Assembly (NCBI RefSeq): GCF_006442315.1
Contig: NZ_VFVY01000001.1
Coordinates: forward strand, 496,001-560,000
Direction: 5' to 3'
Source: Mesorhizobium sp. B2-3-4
GTDB taxonomy: Bacteria; Pseudomonadota; Alphaproteobacteria; Rhizobiales; Rhizobiaceae
Length of the DNA stretch: 64,000 nucleotides
In this document: positions 8,708-18,526 of the stretch, piece by piece
Position numbering within the stretch: position 1 is the stretch's first letter
Layout: each line of letters begins with the position of its first letter
The notes under the pieces: generated by a model
The model's database searches: none
The model's input: the letters and a program-made list of their open reading frames with translations, nothing else
Told to the model about the DNA's origin: nothing
Translations under genes and position numbers: made by a program

Positions 8708-9677
8708 GTTTCAGCCCCGTGAAAAGTCTTCTGAATGCCTGCTGTGGGACAAGGGCGGGATCGTCCAGGGCGATGCGGTTGCCCGCCGCCGAATTCACGG
8801 CACGCAAGGCGGCGTACAGCCTGTCCTCGGAAAGTCTTTGCGTGTCGGCCCGCTGCGGGTGCGTTTCCCGATAGATTACGGCGTGCGAACCATGCGCTGG
8901 ATTGGTGTTGATCTCGAAGATCTGCGGGCGTCCGTCGACCAGGGAGAAATCGGCGCGTCCATAGTCGATTCCCGCAAGATCGAAGGCCCGGCGCAGCACG
9001 TCTTCATAGAGATTGCCTTCGACGAACCGGCGCTCGTTCTCGAGGAAGGCTGAAAACATAGGGTGGGCAACGAGACGCTGTGTGTCCTTCACGTCCTTTG
9101 CGGCCCAGCGGAAATCGACGGCATTGTGATGGGCAATCAGCCGGTGACCGACGCGATAGGTGGCAAAACGCTGCCAGACGCCGGGGCTCACCTCCTGCCC
9201 GGCATATTCGATCACCAGTTTGCCGGCCAAAGGTATGCCGTCTTCCTTCATTCGGCTGAGCTGTGCATCGAGCGCCGGCTGGTCCGCGATCAACTCCAGA
9301 TCGGCGGAAAGGTGGTCGAACTCATTGCGGATGAAGACCGGAAAGGTGTTTGGACGCGGCCCGCTTTCACAGCGCCAGGCCGAGAAATGGTTGATCCCGG
9401 CCGCGTTCAGCGCTTTCAGCAGGTCATGACGGCCAAGCACGTGGGCAGGATGGTTGAGGATACGGGCACCGCCGCGTTGGAGCCGATTGGCGACCTTGGC
9501 CGCCAGCGCGATCTCGAAGCTCGAAAGCCGTTCGTGGTCCGTGAAAACCCAGGTGCCGGAGCGCAGGCTCTTCTGCCGGAAGAGGCGTTCATAGCTCCAA
9601 TGGCAAGCGTTGCCCAACTGGCGTACCAGATGGCGAACGGTGTAGCCGTGACTGCGCGTGGTGACGAAATTGATCAA
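8700..9677 (-). CDS. ATP-grasp domain protein, probable ligase
   Basis: About 325 residues. The C-terminal part has the ATP-grasp metal-binding pattern GIDYGRADFSLVDGRPQIFE followed by INTNPAHG, where Glu and Asn would hold magnesium as in glutathione synthetase and RimK-like enzymes. These enzymes make amide or thioester bonds through an acyl-phosphate. The start is uncertain. TTG at 9677 overlaps the stop of the upstream glycosyltransferase (TTGA), while ATG at 9710 would give 336 residues; neither has a strong ribosome site. The open frame continues upstream only as antisense-like sequence over the GT4 gene. Together with the acyltransferase it suggests that an amino-acid-like or acid substituent is added to a glycan. 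Confidence 0.8.
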   Translation of the reverse strand: MINFVTTRSHGYTVRHLVRQLGNACHWSYERLFRQKSLRSGTWVFTDHERLSSFEIALAAKVANRLQRGGARILNHPAHVLGRHDLLKALNAAGINHFSAWRCESGPRPNTFPVFIRNEFDHLSADLELIADQPALDAQLSRMKEDGIPLAGKLVIEYAGQEVSPGVWQRFATYRVGHRLIAHHNAVDFRWAAKDVKDTQRLVAHPMFSAFLENERRFVEGNLYEDVLRRAFDLAGIDYGRADFSLVDGRPQIFEINTNPAHGSHAVIYRETHPQRADTQRLSEDRLYAALRAVNSAAGNRIALDDPALVPQQAFRRLFTGLKRA

Positions 9678-10954
9678 GCGCCATCCGGCGGGCCGCCGTC
9701 CTCCTGCCATGTCAGGGCGCCGACGACCTGTCGCGATCCCTTCGCCGAGTTCGCGAGAACCGAGGAAAAAAGGGCAAGGTTGAGCGCTACGGCCGAAGCC
9801 AGCGAAAACGCCTCGACGCGCCGACGCCCTCTTGCGGTCAGCACGCCCCGTTCCCGCCCGTCTGCAAGCAAGCGGAGCGTCCGGTCGATGAAGTCTTCCC
9901 GCCGCCCTTCGGGCACGAGCGCCAGCGCCTCGGGACGACCGGCCACGTCGGAAACGCCGCCGACGGCATAAGCGACCACCGGCACGTCGGCGGCCATCGC
10001 TTCGAGCAGGACGCTGCCGAACATTTCGCGCCGGGACGGCAGGACCATGAGGTCGGAAATCCTGAGCGCCTTCATGACCTCGGCCGGCGAGACAAATCCG
10101 GTGATGGTCCACCAGCCTGGCCGCGCGATCGCGGTCAGCGCCGCTTCCAGCCTATGACGGTCGGGACCGTCGCCGCAAACCAGCAGGAACACGCCCTGTT
10201 CGGACAGGTGCCGGACGAGCGCGGGCAAATCCTGCCAGCCCTTTTCCGCGCTGATCCGCCCGATGAAACTGACGACGCGACGTCCTTCTGGAATGGCGTG
10301 CTCGGTTCGAAAGGCCTGAAGCGCGGTCGGAGCAATTGGCCGCCGGAACGCCTCGACGTCGACTGCATCCGGGATCACCTCGACGCGCGAGGCATCGAGG
10401 TCCAACGCGCCTGCGGCATTCCTGCCATATGTCTCGGTCAGTGCGACGATCCGGTTCGCCGACTTCAAGGCCATCCGCTCGAACCAGCAGGTGATGTCGT
10501 ACGGCTTGCCTTCGAGGCCAAGCGCATCGCGAAATCCGGACCACAGCGGCGTATTCATGGACACGACGAGCGGTATCTTCAGCCTGCCGACGACAATGGC
10601 GGTGATCCTGCACCAGATCGAGTGGTTGAAATGGATGTGGACGACGTCGTAGTGCCGTCGAGCCCGAAGCAATTCCGGTATCACACCCAGAAACCAGCTG
10701 AAGCAGAGCATCGGGCCGGCGAGGAATCCGGGCAGCCATGGGCCCACGCATTTGACCCGCATCGTTGGCGACAATTCGACGTGCCTTGGGCTGCCGGGGA
10801 TGTAGCTGGTGAGGATCGTCTGGCTGGCGCCCGCCTGGTCCATGCCTTTCGCGATCGTCCACGACTGGTTCTGCAATCCGCCGACCGGATCAAAGGCGAC
10901 AGGCCATTTGCCGGGCCGGTAGAAATGCGGCGTGATCCGCAAGATCCTGAGCAT
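9674..10954 (-). CDS. Glycosyltransferase family 4 (GT-B fold)
   Basis: Retaining glycosyltransferase of about 426 residues. N-terminal Rossmann half: MLRILRITPHFYRPG, then GGLQNQSWTIAKGM and HYDVVHIHFNHSIW. C-terminal half: VSFIGRISAEKGWQDLP, LLVCGDGPDRHRLE and the EMFGSVLLEAMA donor-phosphate motif. One hydrophobic stretch (GFLAGPMLCFSWFLGVIP) may dip into the membrane. Starts at 10954, 10969 or 11068 are possible; 10954 gives the usual family N-terminus directly before the first beta strand. It is first in a four-gene overlapping cluster, so it probably starts the pathway or is the most expressed. Specificity unknown. Confidence 0.88.
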   Translation of the reverse strand: MLRILRITPHFYRPGKWPVAFDPVGGLQNQSWTIAKGMDQAGASQTILTSYIPGSPRHVELSPTMRVKCVGPWLPGFLAGPMLCFSWFLGVIPELLRARRHYDVVHIHFNHSIWCRITAIVVGRLKIPLVVSMNTPLWSGFRDALGLEGKPYDITCWFERMALKSANRIVALTETYGRNAAGALDLDASRVEVIPDAVDVEAFRRPIAPTALQAFRTEHAIPEGRRVVSFIGRISAEKGWQDLPALVRHLSEQGVFLLVCGDGPDRHRLEAALTAIARPGWWTITGFVSPAEVMKALRISDLMVLPSRREMFGSVLLEAMAADVPVVAYAVGGVSDVAGRPEALALVPEGRREDFIDRTLRLLADGRERGVLTARGRRRVEAFSLASAVALNLALFSSVLANSAKGSRQVVGALTWQEDGGPPDGA

Positions 10955-11209
10955 GCGTCTGCCCGTCATCCGTGGTTCCAGCCATGCAAGCAGGGCAACA
11001 GGGCGCGGTCGGCATCGACTCGCGACGTTGGGACAATCGTCCAGGCCGGAATTCGGAACATCCCCCATGCGGGGGATATCCTTACGTCAAATCCGAATAC
11101 GGCAGAAGGGAAAGTCCATGATTATCCGTGGGGGCGTTGCGATATTGCCGGCGGCCGCGTTGCGATCAAGTCTTGAACCGATCTTTGGAATGATGCACAT
11201 CGCGCCTGC

Positions 11210-12097
11210 ATGACATCGAGCGCATCAGGCATTCATCCACTCGATCATCTGGTTCTGCCGACACGGAGCCTCGATGTGGCGCGCACCCGGCTTGGTTCAT
11301 TGGGCTTCGTCGTCGCCCCGATCGGTATCCATCCGTTCGGCACGCAAAACTGCTGCGTTTTCCTTGCTGACGGCACCTATATGGAGCCGCTTGCGATCGG
11401 CAGTGAAGCGGCGACGGCAGAGGCCGCGGCTAAGGGCAATGTCTTCGTTGCGCGCGACCGCCTCTATCGTGAAAGCCATGGCGACGAGGGATTTTCCGCC
11501 GTGGTTCTCGGCACCGACAATGCCGATGCCGACTATGAACGCTATGCCGAAGCCGGGCTCTCGGCGGGAGACATGCTGAGCTTTTCGCGCGCTTTCACCG
11601 ACACGGCGGGCAAAAGCGATACCGCCTCCTTCAAGCTCGCCTTTGCCTCGGCCAGTCACGCCGGGGACGCTTTTCTCTTCGCCTGCCAGCGCATCAACGC
11701 GCCCGATGTCGACCGCACGGCCTTGCAGGCTCATCCCAACGGCGTCGACGGGATCGTCGAGGTGATCGCCATCAGCAGTGCTCCCGCCGAACAGCGCAGG
11801 CTGATCGCCGTGGCGATCAACGATCCGTCCGCCGGCCGCCAAGACCGCGCGTTCCACTTGCCGAATGCAGACTTGCGTGTGCTCGATCCCGCGTCCTTCG
11901 CCACGCATTTTGGCATCCCGGCCGGCCCGGCGACGGAACTTCGCTTCGCTGCCGTCATCTTTGCTGTCCGCAGTGCCGATGCCGCGGCGCGGCTGCTTGC
12001 AGCCAACGCAATCCAGCACGATATAGCGGGCACAGACATTGTCGTGCCGCCGACAGCCGGCCAAGGTGCCGCTTTCATCTTCCGGGAGACCAAATGA
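11210..12097 (+). CDS. VOC (glyoxalase-like) family protein
   Basis: 295 residues with an N-terminal vicinal-oxygen-chelate module (GIHPLDHLVLPTRSLDVART with the metal-type His, then LGFVVAPIGIHPFGTQN) and a weaker second module in the C-terminal half (LRFAAVIFAVRSADAAARLL). VOC proteins bind a metal and act on varied small molecules (isomerases, dioxygenases, lyases); no specific reaction can be assigned. The stop overlaps the kdsA start (ATGA at 12094-12097), indicating co-translation, a neighbourhood that need not reflect a shared pathway. It is divergent from the GT4 gene. Confidence 0.82.
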   Translation: MTSSASGIHPLDHLVLPTRSLDVARTRLGSLGFVVAPIGIHPFGTQNCCVFLADGTYMEPLAIGSEAATAEAAAKGNVFVARDRLYRESHGDEGFSAVVLGTDNADADYERYAEAGLSAGDMLSFSRAFTDTAGKSDTASFKLAFASASHAGDAFLFACQRINAPDVDRTALQAHPNGVDGIVEVIAISSAPAEQRRLIAVAINDPSAGRQDRAFHLPNADLRVLDPASFATHFGIPAGPATELRFAAVIFAVRSADAAARLLAANAIQHDIAGTDIVVPPTAGQGAAFIFRETK

Positions 12098-12954
12098 GCA
12101 AGCCCCAAGCCTCAAATTCGACGGCGCCCAACGCCACCGTCACCGTCGGCAACGTTGTCTTCGACAACAATGCGGCGTTGGCGCTGATAGCCGGGCCATG
12201 CCAGTTCGAATCTCGCCAGCACGCCTTCGACATGGCCGGCGCGTTGAAGGAATTGACCGGCAAGCTCGGCATCGGTCTCGTCTACAAGACCAGCTACGAC
12301 AAGGCCAACCGCACCTCGCTGTCGGCGACGCGGGGGGCGGGCATGGATGCCGCGCTTCCCGTCTTCGACGAACTCAGGAAGGAATTCTCGCTTCCCGTGC
12401 TGACCGACGTCCACACCGAGGAGCAGTGCGCGATCGTCGCGCCGCATGTGGATGTGCTGCAGATTCCGGCCTTCCTGTCGCGCCAGACCGACATGCTGGT
12501 CGCCGCCGCAAGGACGGGAAAGGTGATCAACGTCAAGAAGGGCCAGTTCCTTGCGCCGTGGGACATGAAGAACGTGGTCGCCAAGATCACCGGCTCCGGC
12601 AATGCCAATGTCCTGACCACCGAGCGCGGCGCCTCCTTCGGCTACAACACGCTGGTGTCCGACATGCGGGCGCTGCCTGTCATGGCCGAGATCGGCGCTC
12701 CTGTGATCTTCGACGCCACGCATTCGGTCCAGCAGCCGGGCGGGCAGGGCGGTTCGTCCGGTGGCGAGCGCCGCTTTGTCGAAACGCTGGCCCGTGCCGC
12801 GGTCGCCGTCGGCGTTGCCGGCGTGTTCATCGAGACCCATCAGGATCCCGACAATTCGACCTCGTCCGACGGGCCGAACATGCTGCCGCTGAAAGACATG
12901 CCGGCGCTGCTGGAAAAGCTGATGGCATTCGACCGTATAGCGAAGGGCCGCTAG
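12094..12954 (+). CDS. kdsA: 3-deoxy-8-phosphooctulonate synthase (KDO-8-P synthase)
   Basis: Condenses phosphoenolpyruvate and arabinose-5-phosphate to KDO-8-phosphate, the precursor of the inner-core sugar of lipopolysaccharide; cytosolic. 286 residues, a normal length. Signatures: LIAGPCQFESRQ (Cys36), YKTSYDKANRTS, TDVHTEEQC, IPAFLSRQTD, KKGQFLAPWDM, FDATHSVQQPGGQGG and FIETHQDPDNS. The Cys in AGPC is the hallmark of the metal-dependent class of KdsA (Escherichia coli has Asn there), so a divalent-metal requirement is expected. It is co-translated with the VOC gene. Confidence 0.97.
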   Translation: MSKPQASNSTAPNATVTVGNVVFDNNAALALIAGPCQFESRQHAFDMAGALKELTGKLGIGLVYKTSYDKANRTSLSATRGAGMDAALPVFDELRKEFSLPVLTDVHTEEQCAIVAPHVDVLQIPAFLSRQTDMLVAAARTGKVINVKKGQFLAPWDMKNVVAKITGSGNANVLTTERGASFGYNTLVSDMRALPVMAEIGAPVIFDATHSVQQPGGQGGSSGGERRFVETLARAAVAVGVAGVFIETHQDPDNSTSSDGPNMLPLKDMPALLEKLMAFDRIAKGR

Positions 12955-13076
12955 GCCCCAGCCTCTATCTCGACGCGAAGACTGCGGCGGGCAGGCAGCC
13001 CCGCCGCCCGGCTTGTGGCCGGCAAGCGGCGGTTGTACGCTTGGCTGGCAAATGAGCGTTTTGGCAGGAGGAAGCC

Positions 13077-13280
13077 ATGTCCGTTGCCCGCGTCACCGAA
13101 ATCACCTCGTCATCGAAGAAGAGCTTTCAGGACGCCATCGAGAAGGGAATCGCGCGCGCCTCGAAGACCCTGAAGAATGTCGAGGGCGCCTGGATCCAGG
13201 ACCAGAAGATCGTCGTCGAAGACGGCAAGATCGCGGCCTATCGCGTCAACATGAAGGTGACTTTCATCCTGGCAGAGTGA
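13077..13280 (+). CDS. Dodecin family flavin-binding protein
   Basis: Small 67-residue protein matching dodecins, which form hollow dodecamers that store and buffer riboflavin and FMN. The sequence is canonical: SVARVTEITSSSKKSFQDAI, then IARASKTLKNVEGAWIQDQK with the flavin-stacking Trp, and YRVNMKVTFILAE at the end. A good ribosome site (ggaggaag) precedes the ATG. It stands alone between kdsA and the PRC-barrel gene. Confidence 0.93.
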   Translation: MSVARVTEITSSSKKSFQDAIEKGIARASKTLKNVEGAWIQDQKIVVEDGKIAAYRVNMKVTFILAE

Positions 13281-13358
13281 TCGGACAATAGCCAGAAAGT
13301 CGGGAACTTTCGCCCGCGCCCCTCATTGTCGAAGCAGAGATCAACGACAACGAGGAGT

Positions 13359-13730
13359 ATGATGATGACAACCCAGACAGGCCACACCGAAGCCATTGCC
13401 GCTTCGCGGGTCATCGGCACGTCGGTCTACAACACCGAAGGCACCAGCATCGGCAGTATCGAGGACATCATGCTCGACAAGACGTCGAACGGCATCATGT
13501 TCGCGGTGATCGGTTTTGGCGGTTTTCTCGGCATCGGCGAGAAATACCACGCCGTTCCCTGGGCAAGCCTTGATTACAACGAGGACAAGGGCGGTTATGT
13601 CGTGCCCTTCTCGAAGGAACAGCTGAAGGCGGCGCCCGCCTATTCGATCAACGAACTGGCCGGAGCGGACGGCGAGAGCGCGCGCGACGCCTCTTATGAA
13701 TACTATAAGGTCACGCCCTATTGGCACTGA
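13359..13730 (+). CDS. PRC-barrel domain protein
   Basis: A protein of about 120 residues with one PRC-barrel: ASRVIGTSVYNTEGTSIGSI, EDIMLDKTSNGIMFAVIGF, and YHAVPWASLDYNEDKGGYVV. PRC-barrels occur in photosynthetic reaction centre H subunits and RimM, and as stand-alone proteins in rhizobia of unknown, often stress-related, role. Three consecutive ATG codons (13359, 13362, 13365) follow gaggag at 13352-13357; 13365 has the best spacing, but the first ATG is reported. No signal peptide is seen. A bidirectional terminator-like hairpin follows. Confidence 0.85.
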   Translation: MMMTTQTGHTEAIAASRVIGTSVYNTEGTSIGSIEDIMLDKTSNGIMFAVIGFGGFLGIGEKYHAVPWASLDYNEDKGGYVVPFSKEQLKAAPAYSINELAGADGESARDASYEYYKVTPYWH

Positions 13731-13756
13731 CTGCAATATCTGCACTGACTGCAATC

Positions 13757-13787
13757 AAAAGGGGCCTCGTTCAGCGGGGCCCTCTTT
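13757..13787. terminator. Bidirectional terminator-like hairpin
   Basis: aaaggggcc pairs with ggccctcttt (one bulged T) around a loop near tcgttcagc, flanked by A-rich and T-rich ends. It lies between the convergent PRC-barrel gene and the small lipoprotein gene, where a shared terminator is expected. Confidence 0.6.
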
Positions 13788-13803
13788 GATTCAAAGACTA
13801 AGC

Positions 13804-13926
13804 CTATTCGCTGAGGTGCAACGCCGGCAGCGACGTCGCGGCCTTGGCCGGCGGCTGACTGTCGCATGACGTCAGGAACGCTGCCGCGATCAGGAACAGA
13901 CTGACGATACCGCTCAACTCGGACAT
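13804..13926 (-). CDS. Tiny lipoprotein, hypothetical
   Basis: A 40-residue product starting MSELSGIVSLFLIAAAFLTSC: a short lipoprotein signal with lipobox LTSC, so the mature form would be a lipidated peptide of about 20 residues (CDSQPPAKAATSLPALHLSE). The open frame extends further upstream, but the strong aggaggag about nine bases before the ATG at 13926 fixes the start. Small entericidin-like lipoproteins are common in this group; the function is unknown. Convergent with the PRC-barrel gene and divergent from eno. Confidence 0.68.
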   Translation of the reverse strand: MSELSGIVSLFLIAAAFLTSCDSQPPAKAATSLPALHLSE

Positions 13927-14005
13927 GGCGAAACTCCTCCTGTTTCGCCCCGCGCAGCGATAGCCATAGCCGAAAAACCATGCTCGATGGCATGACTTAT
14001 GATGA

Positions 14006-15403
<1,398 letters not shown>

Positions 15404-15430
15404 TCCGGCCGCGCATCGTTGCTACGGAGA

Positions 15431-15453
15431 GGGCGGGCTATCCCGCCCTTTTT
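15431..15453 (+). terminator. Intrinsic terminator of eno
   Basis: Perfect stem gggcggg / cccgccc with loop ctat followed directly by ttttt, 28 bases after the eno stop. Classical Rho-independent structure. Confidence 0.9.
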
Positions 15454-15555
15454 CATTTCACGCCGGCCCGCGCGGTGCCCCGTAACCGTCCGTTAAGCAC
15501 AATCAGGCGAAAAAGGCTGGGAGCCGTTCGAGTTCGCGGCCACGGGGAATCGGTC

Positions 15556-15879
15556 ATGTGGACGCGTCAGCACAAGCAGAGAAACACCGGGCGGCTGATC
15601 ATCCCCTCTTTGTGCGCGGTGTTCCTGGCCTATTTCGGCTTCCATGCCTATCACGGTGAATTCGGCATCAATTCCAAATATAAGCTCGAGGCCGAGACGG
15701 TCGCGCTGCAGGGTCAGCTCGACGCGATCAAGGCGCGCCGGATGGAGCTTGAGCGGCGCGTCAAGCTCATGCACGATGGCACGCTGGAGAAGGACATGCT
15801 TGACGAGCAGGCGCGCAGGGCGCTCAATCTGTCCCAGGCGGATGAAATAACCATAATGCTGCCGGCTTCAGCGAATTAA
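15556..15879 (+). CDS. Septum formation initiator family protein (FtsB/DivIC-like)
   Basis: Bitopic inner-membrane divisome protein of 107 residues. The layout is typical: short cytosolic N-terminus (MWTRQHKQRNTGR), one membrane segment (LIIPSLCAVFLAYFGFHAY), then a periplasmic coiled coil (LEAETVALQGQLDAIKARR, MELERRVKLM) and a conserved end (DMLDEQARRALNLSQADEI). It should partner FtsL and FtsQ in activating septal wall synthesis. The longer open frame upstream runs over the eno end; ATG at 15556 fits the domain. The eno-ftsB-pdhA order is common in Rhizobiales. Confidence 0.88.
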   Translation: MWTRQHKQRNTGRLIIPSLCAVFLAYFGFHAYHGEFGINSKYKLEAETVALQGQLDAIKARRMELERRVKLMHDGTLEKDMLDEQARRALNLSQADEITIMLPASAN

Positions 15880-15922
15880 TCGTATTTCGGTTAATCGACA
15901 ATATTTTCAATGATTTTAATCG
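15876..15922 (+). repeat. Three direct copies of TTAATCG in the pdhA upstream region
   Basis: ttaatcg occurs at 15876-15882, 15891-15897 and 15916-15922 within an AT-rich stretch; the first copy overlaps the ftsB-like stop codon. Such a cluster upstream of pdhABC is a candidate binding region for a regulator. No known site was recognised. Confidence 0.5.
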
Positions 15923-15996
15923 CTTAGGCGCATGCCAGCTATGCAATTTCGACATGGCGGAGTGCATTTTTCCGTGTTAGCCTCCCATAAATCGAA

Positions 15997-16035
15997 GGGG
16001 AGGGCGATCTCCCCGGAGCAGACCCAGTCTGCTCC
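15997..16035 (+). promoter_or_regulatory. Two tandem hairpins in the pdhA leader
   Basis: Hairpin one is ggggag / ctcccc with loop ggcgat (15997-16014). Hairpin two is ggagcag / ctgctcc with loop acccagt (16015-16035), directly abutting it. Both lie just upstream of the pdhA ribosome site (cagggag), so they would be in the 5' leader and might affect mRNA stability or translation. Confidence 0.5.
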
Positions 16036-16070
16036 AGTGTCCGCAAAGAGACGCCAACAGGGAGTGATGC

Positions 16071-17108
16071 ATGGCCACCGCAGCCAGAAAAGCGCCTGCC
16101 AAATCGAAATCCGACGGCAAATCCGGTCTTTCAGCACCCAAGCCTGCTGACTTCACCAAGGAGGAGGAGCTGTCCGCCTACCGGCACATGCTGCTCATCC
16201 GCCGTTTCGAGGAAAAGGCCGGCCAGCTCTACGGCATGGGCTTCATCGGCGGCTTCTGCCACCTCTATATCGGCCAGGAAGCCGTCGTCACCGGCATGAA
16301 AATGGCGCTGATCGAAGGCGATCAGATGATCACCGCCTATCGCGATCATGGCCACATGCTGGCCATGGACCTGTCGCCGCGCGGTGTCATGGCTGAATTG
16401 ACCGGGCGCCGCGGCGGCCTGTCGAAAGGCAAGGGCGGCTCCATGCACATGTTCTCCAAGGAGAAGCATTTCTATGGCGGCCACGGCATTGTCGGTGCGC
16501 AGGTATCGCTCGGCACCGGCCTTGCCTTCGCCAACCGCTACCGCGAGAACAAGAACGTCTCGCTGACCTATTTCGGCGACGGCGCCGCCAATCAGGGCCA
16601 GGTCTATGAAAGCTTCAACATGGCCTCGCTGTGGAAGCTGCCGGTGATCTACATCATCGAGAACAACCGCTACGCCATGGGCACCTCGGTGTCGCGCTCT
16701 TCGGCCGAGACCGACTTCTCGCACCGCGGCGCTTCGTTCAAGATTCCCGGCATCCAGGTCGACGGCATGGATGTGCGTGCCGTCAAGTCCGCCGCTGATC
16801 TCGCCACCGAATGGTGCCGCTCCGGCAATGGCCCGCTGATCCTCGAAATGCAGACCTATCGCTATCGCGGCCACTCCATGTCCGATCCGGCGAAGTATCG
16901 CTCGAAGGAGGAAGTGCAGAAGATGCGCTCCGAGCACGATCCGATCGAACAGGTCAAGGCGCGGCTCATGGAGAAGAAATGGGCTGATGAGGACGAGCTC
17001 AAAGCCGTCGACAAGGAGGTTCGCGACATCGTCGCCGACGCCGCCGAATTTGCCCAGAACGATGCCGAGCCGGATCCGTCCGAGCTCTGGACCGATATCG
17101 TATTGTAA
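16071..17108 (+). CDS. pdhA: Pyruvate dehydrogenase E1 component, alpha subunit
   Basis: Thiamine-diphosphate enzyme that decarboxylates pyruvate with PdhB in the pyruvate dehydrogenase complex, feeding acetyl-CoA to the TCA cycle. 345 residues. The TPP-binding motif is clear: [20 protein letters not shown] followed by PVIYIIENN. Also visible: [13 protein letters not shown], the phosphorylation-loop-like region [20 protein letters not shown], and [19 protein letters not shown]. The N-terminal 30 residues are Lys/Ala-rich, as usual in rhizobial PdhA. It leads a co-directional run with 14- and 18-base gaps to pdhB and pdhC. Confidence 0.97.
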   Translation: MATAARKAPAKSKSDGKSGLSAPKPADFTKEEELSAYRHMLLIRRFEEKAGQLYGMGFIGGFCHLYIGQEAVVTGMKMALIEGDQMITAYRDHGHMLAMDLSPRGVMAELTGRRGGLSKGKGGSMHMFSKEKHFYGGHGIVGAQVSLGTGLAFANRYRENKNVSLTYFGDGAANQGQVYESFNMASLWKLPVIYIIENNRYAMGTSVSRSSAETDFSHRGASFKIPGIQVDGMDVRAVKSAADLATEWCRSGNGPLILEMQTYRYRGHSMSDPAKYRSKEEVQKMRSEHDPIEQVKARLMEKKWADEDELKAVDKEVRDIVADAAEFAQNDAEPDPSELWTDIVL

Positions 17109-17122
17109 GGGAGGGCCAGGAC

Positions 17123-18508
17123 ATGCCGATCGAAATTCTCATGCCCGCTCTCTCGCCGACCATGGAAGAGGGCAATCTTTCCAAGTGGTTGAAGAACGAG
17201 GGCGACAAGGTCGTCGCCGGCGACGTGATCGCCGAGATCGAAACCGACAAGGCAACGATGGAAGTCGAAGCCGTCGACGAAGGCACGCTGGCCAAGATCG
17301 TGGTTCCCGCCGGCACCGAGGGCGTCAAGGTCAATGCCGTGATTGCCGTGCTTGCGGTTGACGGCGAAGATACCGACAAGGCCGGCGAGGGCATTGGCGA
17401 AGAGCCTTCGAAGGCTCAGGCAACGGCGCCTGCGCCGGCTGCGGCCAAGAGCGAGGCCGCCGCACCTGTCGCGGCCGCGCCGAAAACGGAAATCGCTGCC
17501 GATCCCGACATCCCGGCCGGCACGGAGATGGTCTCGACCACCGTGCGTGAAGCGTTGCGCGATGCCATGGCCGAGGAAATGCGCCGCGACGGCGACGTCT
17601 TCGTCATGGGCGAGGAGGTGGCCGAATACCAGGGCGCCTACAAGATCACGCAAGGCCTGCTGCAGGAATTCGGCCCGCGCCGCGTCGTCGATACGCCGAT
17701 CACCGAGCACGGCTTTGCCGGTGTCGGGGTCGGCGCTGCGATGGCCGGGTTGAAGCCGATCGTCGAATTCATGACCTTCAACTTCGCCATGCAGGCGATC
17801 GACCAGATCATCAACTCCGCCGCCAAGACGCTCTATATGTCGGGTGGCCAGATGGGTGCGCCGATCGTGTTTCGCGGCCCCAACGGTGCTGCCGCCCGCG
17901 TCGCCGCCCAGCACTCGCAGTGCTATGCCGCCTGGTACAGCCACGTCCCGGGTCTGAAGGTGGTGATGCCGTACACGGCCGCCGACGCCAAGGGTCTGCT
18001 GAAGGCCGCGATCCGCGATCCGAACCCGGTCATCTTCCTCGAGAACGAGATCCTCTACGGCCAGTCCTTCGATGTGCCGAAGCTCGATGATTTCGTGCTG
18101 CCGATCGGCAAGGCGCGCATCCACAAACAGGGCAAAGACGTCACCATCGTCTCGTTCGGCATCGGCATGACCTATGCGGTCAAGGCCGAGGCCGAGCTGC
18201 GCGGCATGGGCATCGATGCCGAGATCATCGACCTCAGGACCATCCGGCCGCTCGATTTCGAGACGATCATCGCATCGGTCAAGAAGACGAATCGGCTGAT
18301 CGTGGTGGAAGAGGGTTTCCCGCAGAACTCGGTCGGCGACCATATCGCCAACCAGGTGTCGCAGCGCGCCTTCGATTTCCTCGACGCGCCGGTCATCACC
18401 ATCGCCGGCAAGGATGTGCCGATGCCTTACGCGGCAAACCTCGAGAAACTGGCATTGCCGAATGTCGGCGAGGTCATCGAAGCGGTCAAAGCCGTCACGT
18501 ATCGCTGA
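17123..18508 (+). CDS. pdhB: Pyruvate dehydrogenase E1 component, beta subunit with N-terminal lipoyl domain
   Basis: Partner of PdhA. Residues 1 to about 80 are a complete lipoyl domain ([13 protein letters not shown], lipoyl-Lys43), followed by an Ala/Pro/Glu linker to about 130 and the E1-beta transketolase-like domain ([80 protein letters not shown]). The extra lipoyl domain is characteristic of alphaproteobacterial PdhB and makes E1 itself a lipoylated protein, so it depends on LipA. Its lipoyl domain is nearly identical to that of the neighbouring pdhC. 461 residues; ribosome site ggaggg upstream. Confidence 0.97.
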   Translation: MPIEILMPALSPTMEEGNLSKWLKNEGDKVVAGDVIAEIETDKATMEVEAVDEGTLAKIVVPAGTEGVKVNAVIAVLAVDGEDTDKAGEGIGEEPSKAQATAPAPAAAKSEAAAPVAAAPKTEIAADPDIPAGTEMVSTTVREALRDAMAEEMRRDGDVFVMGEEVAEYQGAYKITQGLLQEFGPRRVVDTPITEHGFAGVGVGAAMAGLKPIVEFMTFNFAMQAIDQIINSAAKTLYMSGGQMGAPIVFRGPNGAAARVAAQHSQCYAAWYSHVPGLKVVMPYTAADAKGLLKAAIRDPNPVIFLENEILYGQSFDVPKLDDFVLPIGKARIHKQGKDVTIVSFGIGMTYAVKAEAELRGMGIDAEIIDLRTIRPLDFETIIASVKKTNRLIVVEEGFPQNSVGDHIANQVSQRAFDFLDAPVITIAGKDVPMPYAANLEKLALPNVGEVIEAVKAVTYR

Positions 18509-18526
18509 ACCGGGCGGGAGGACAAA

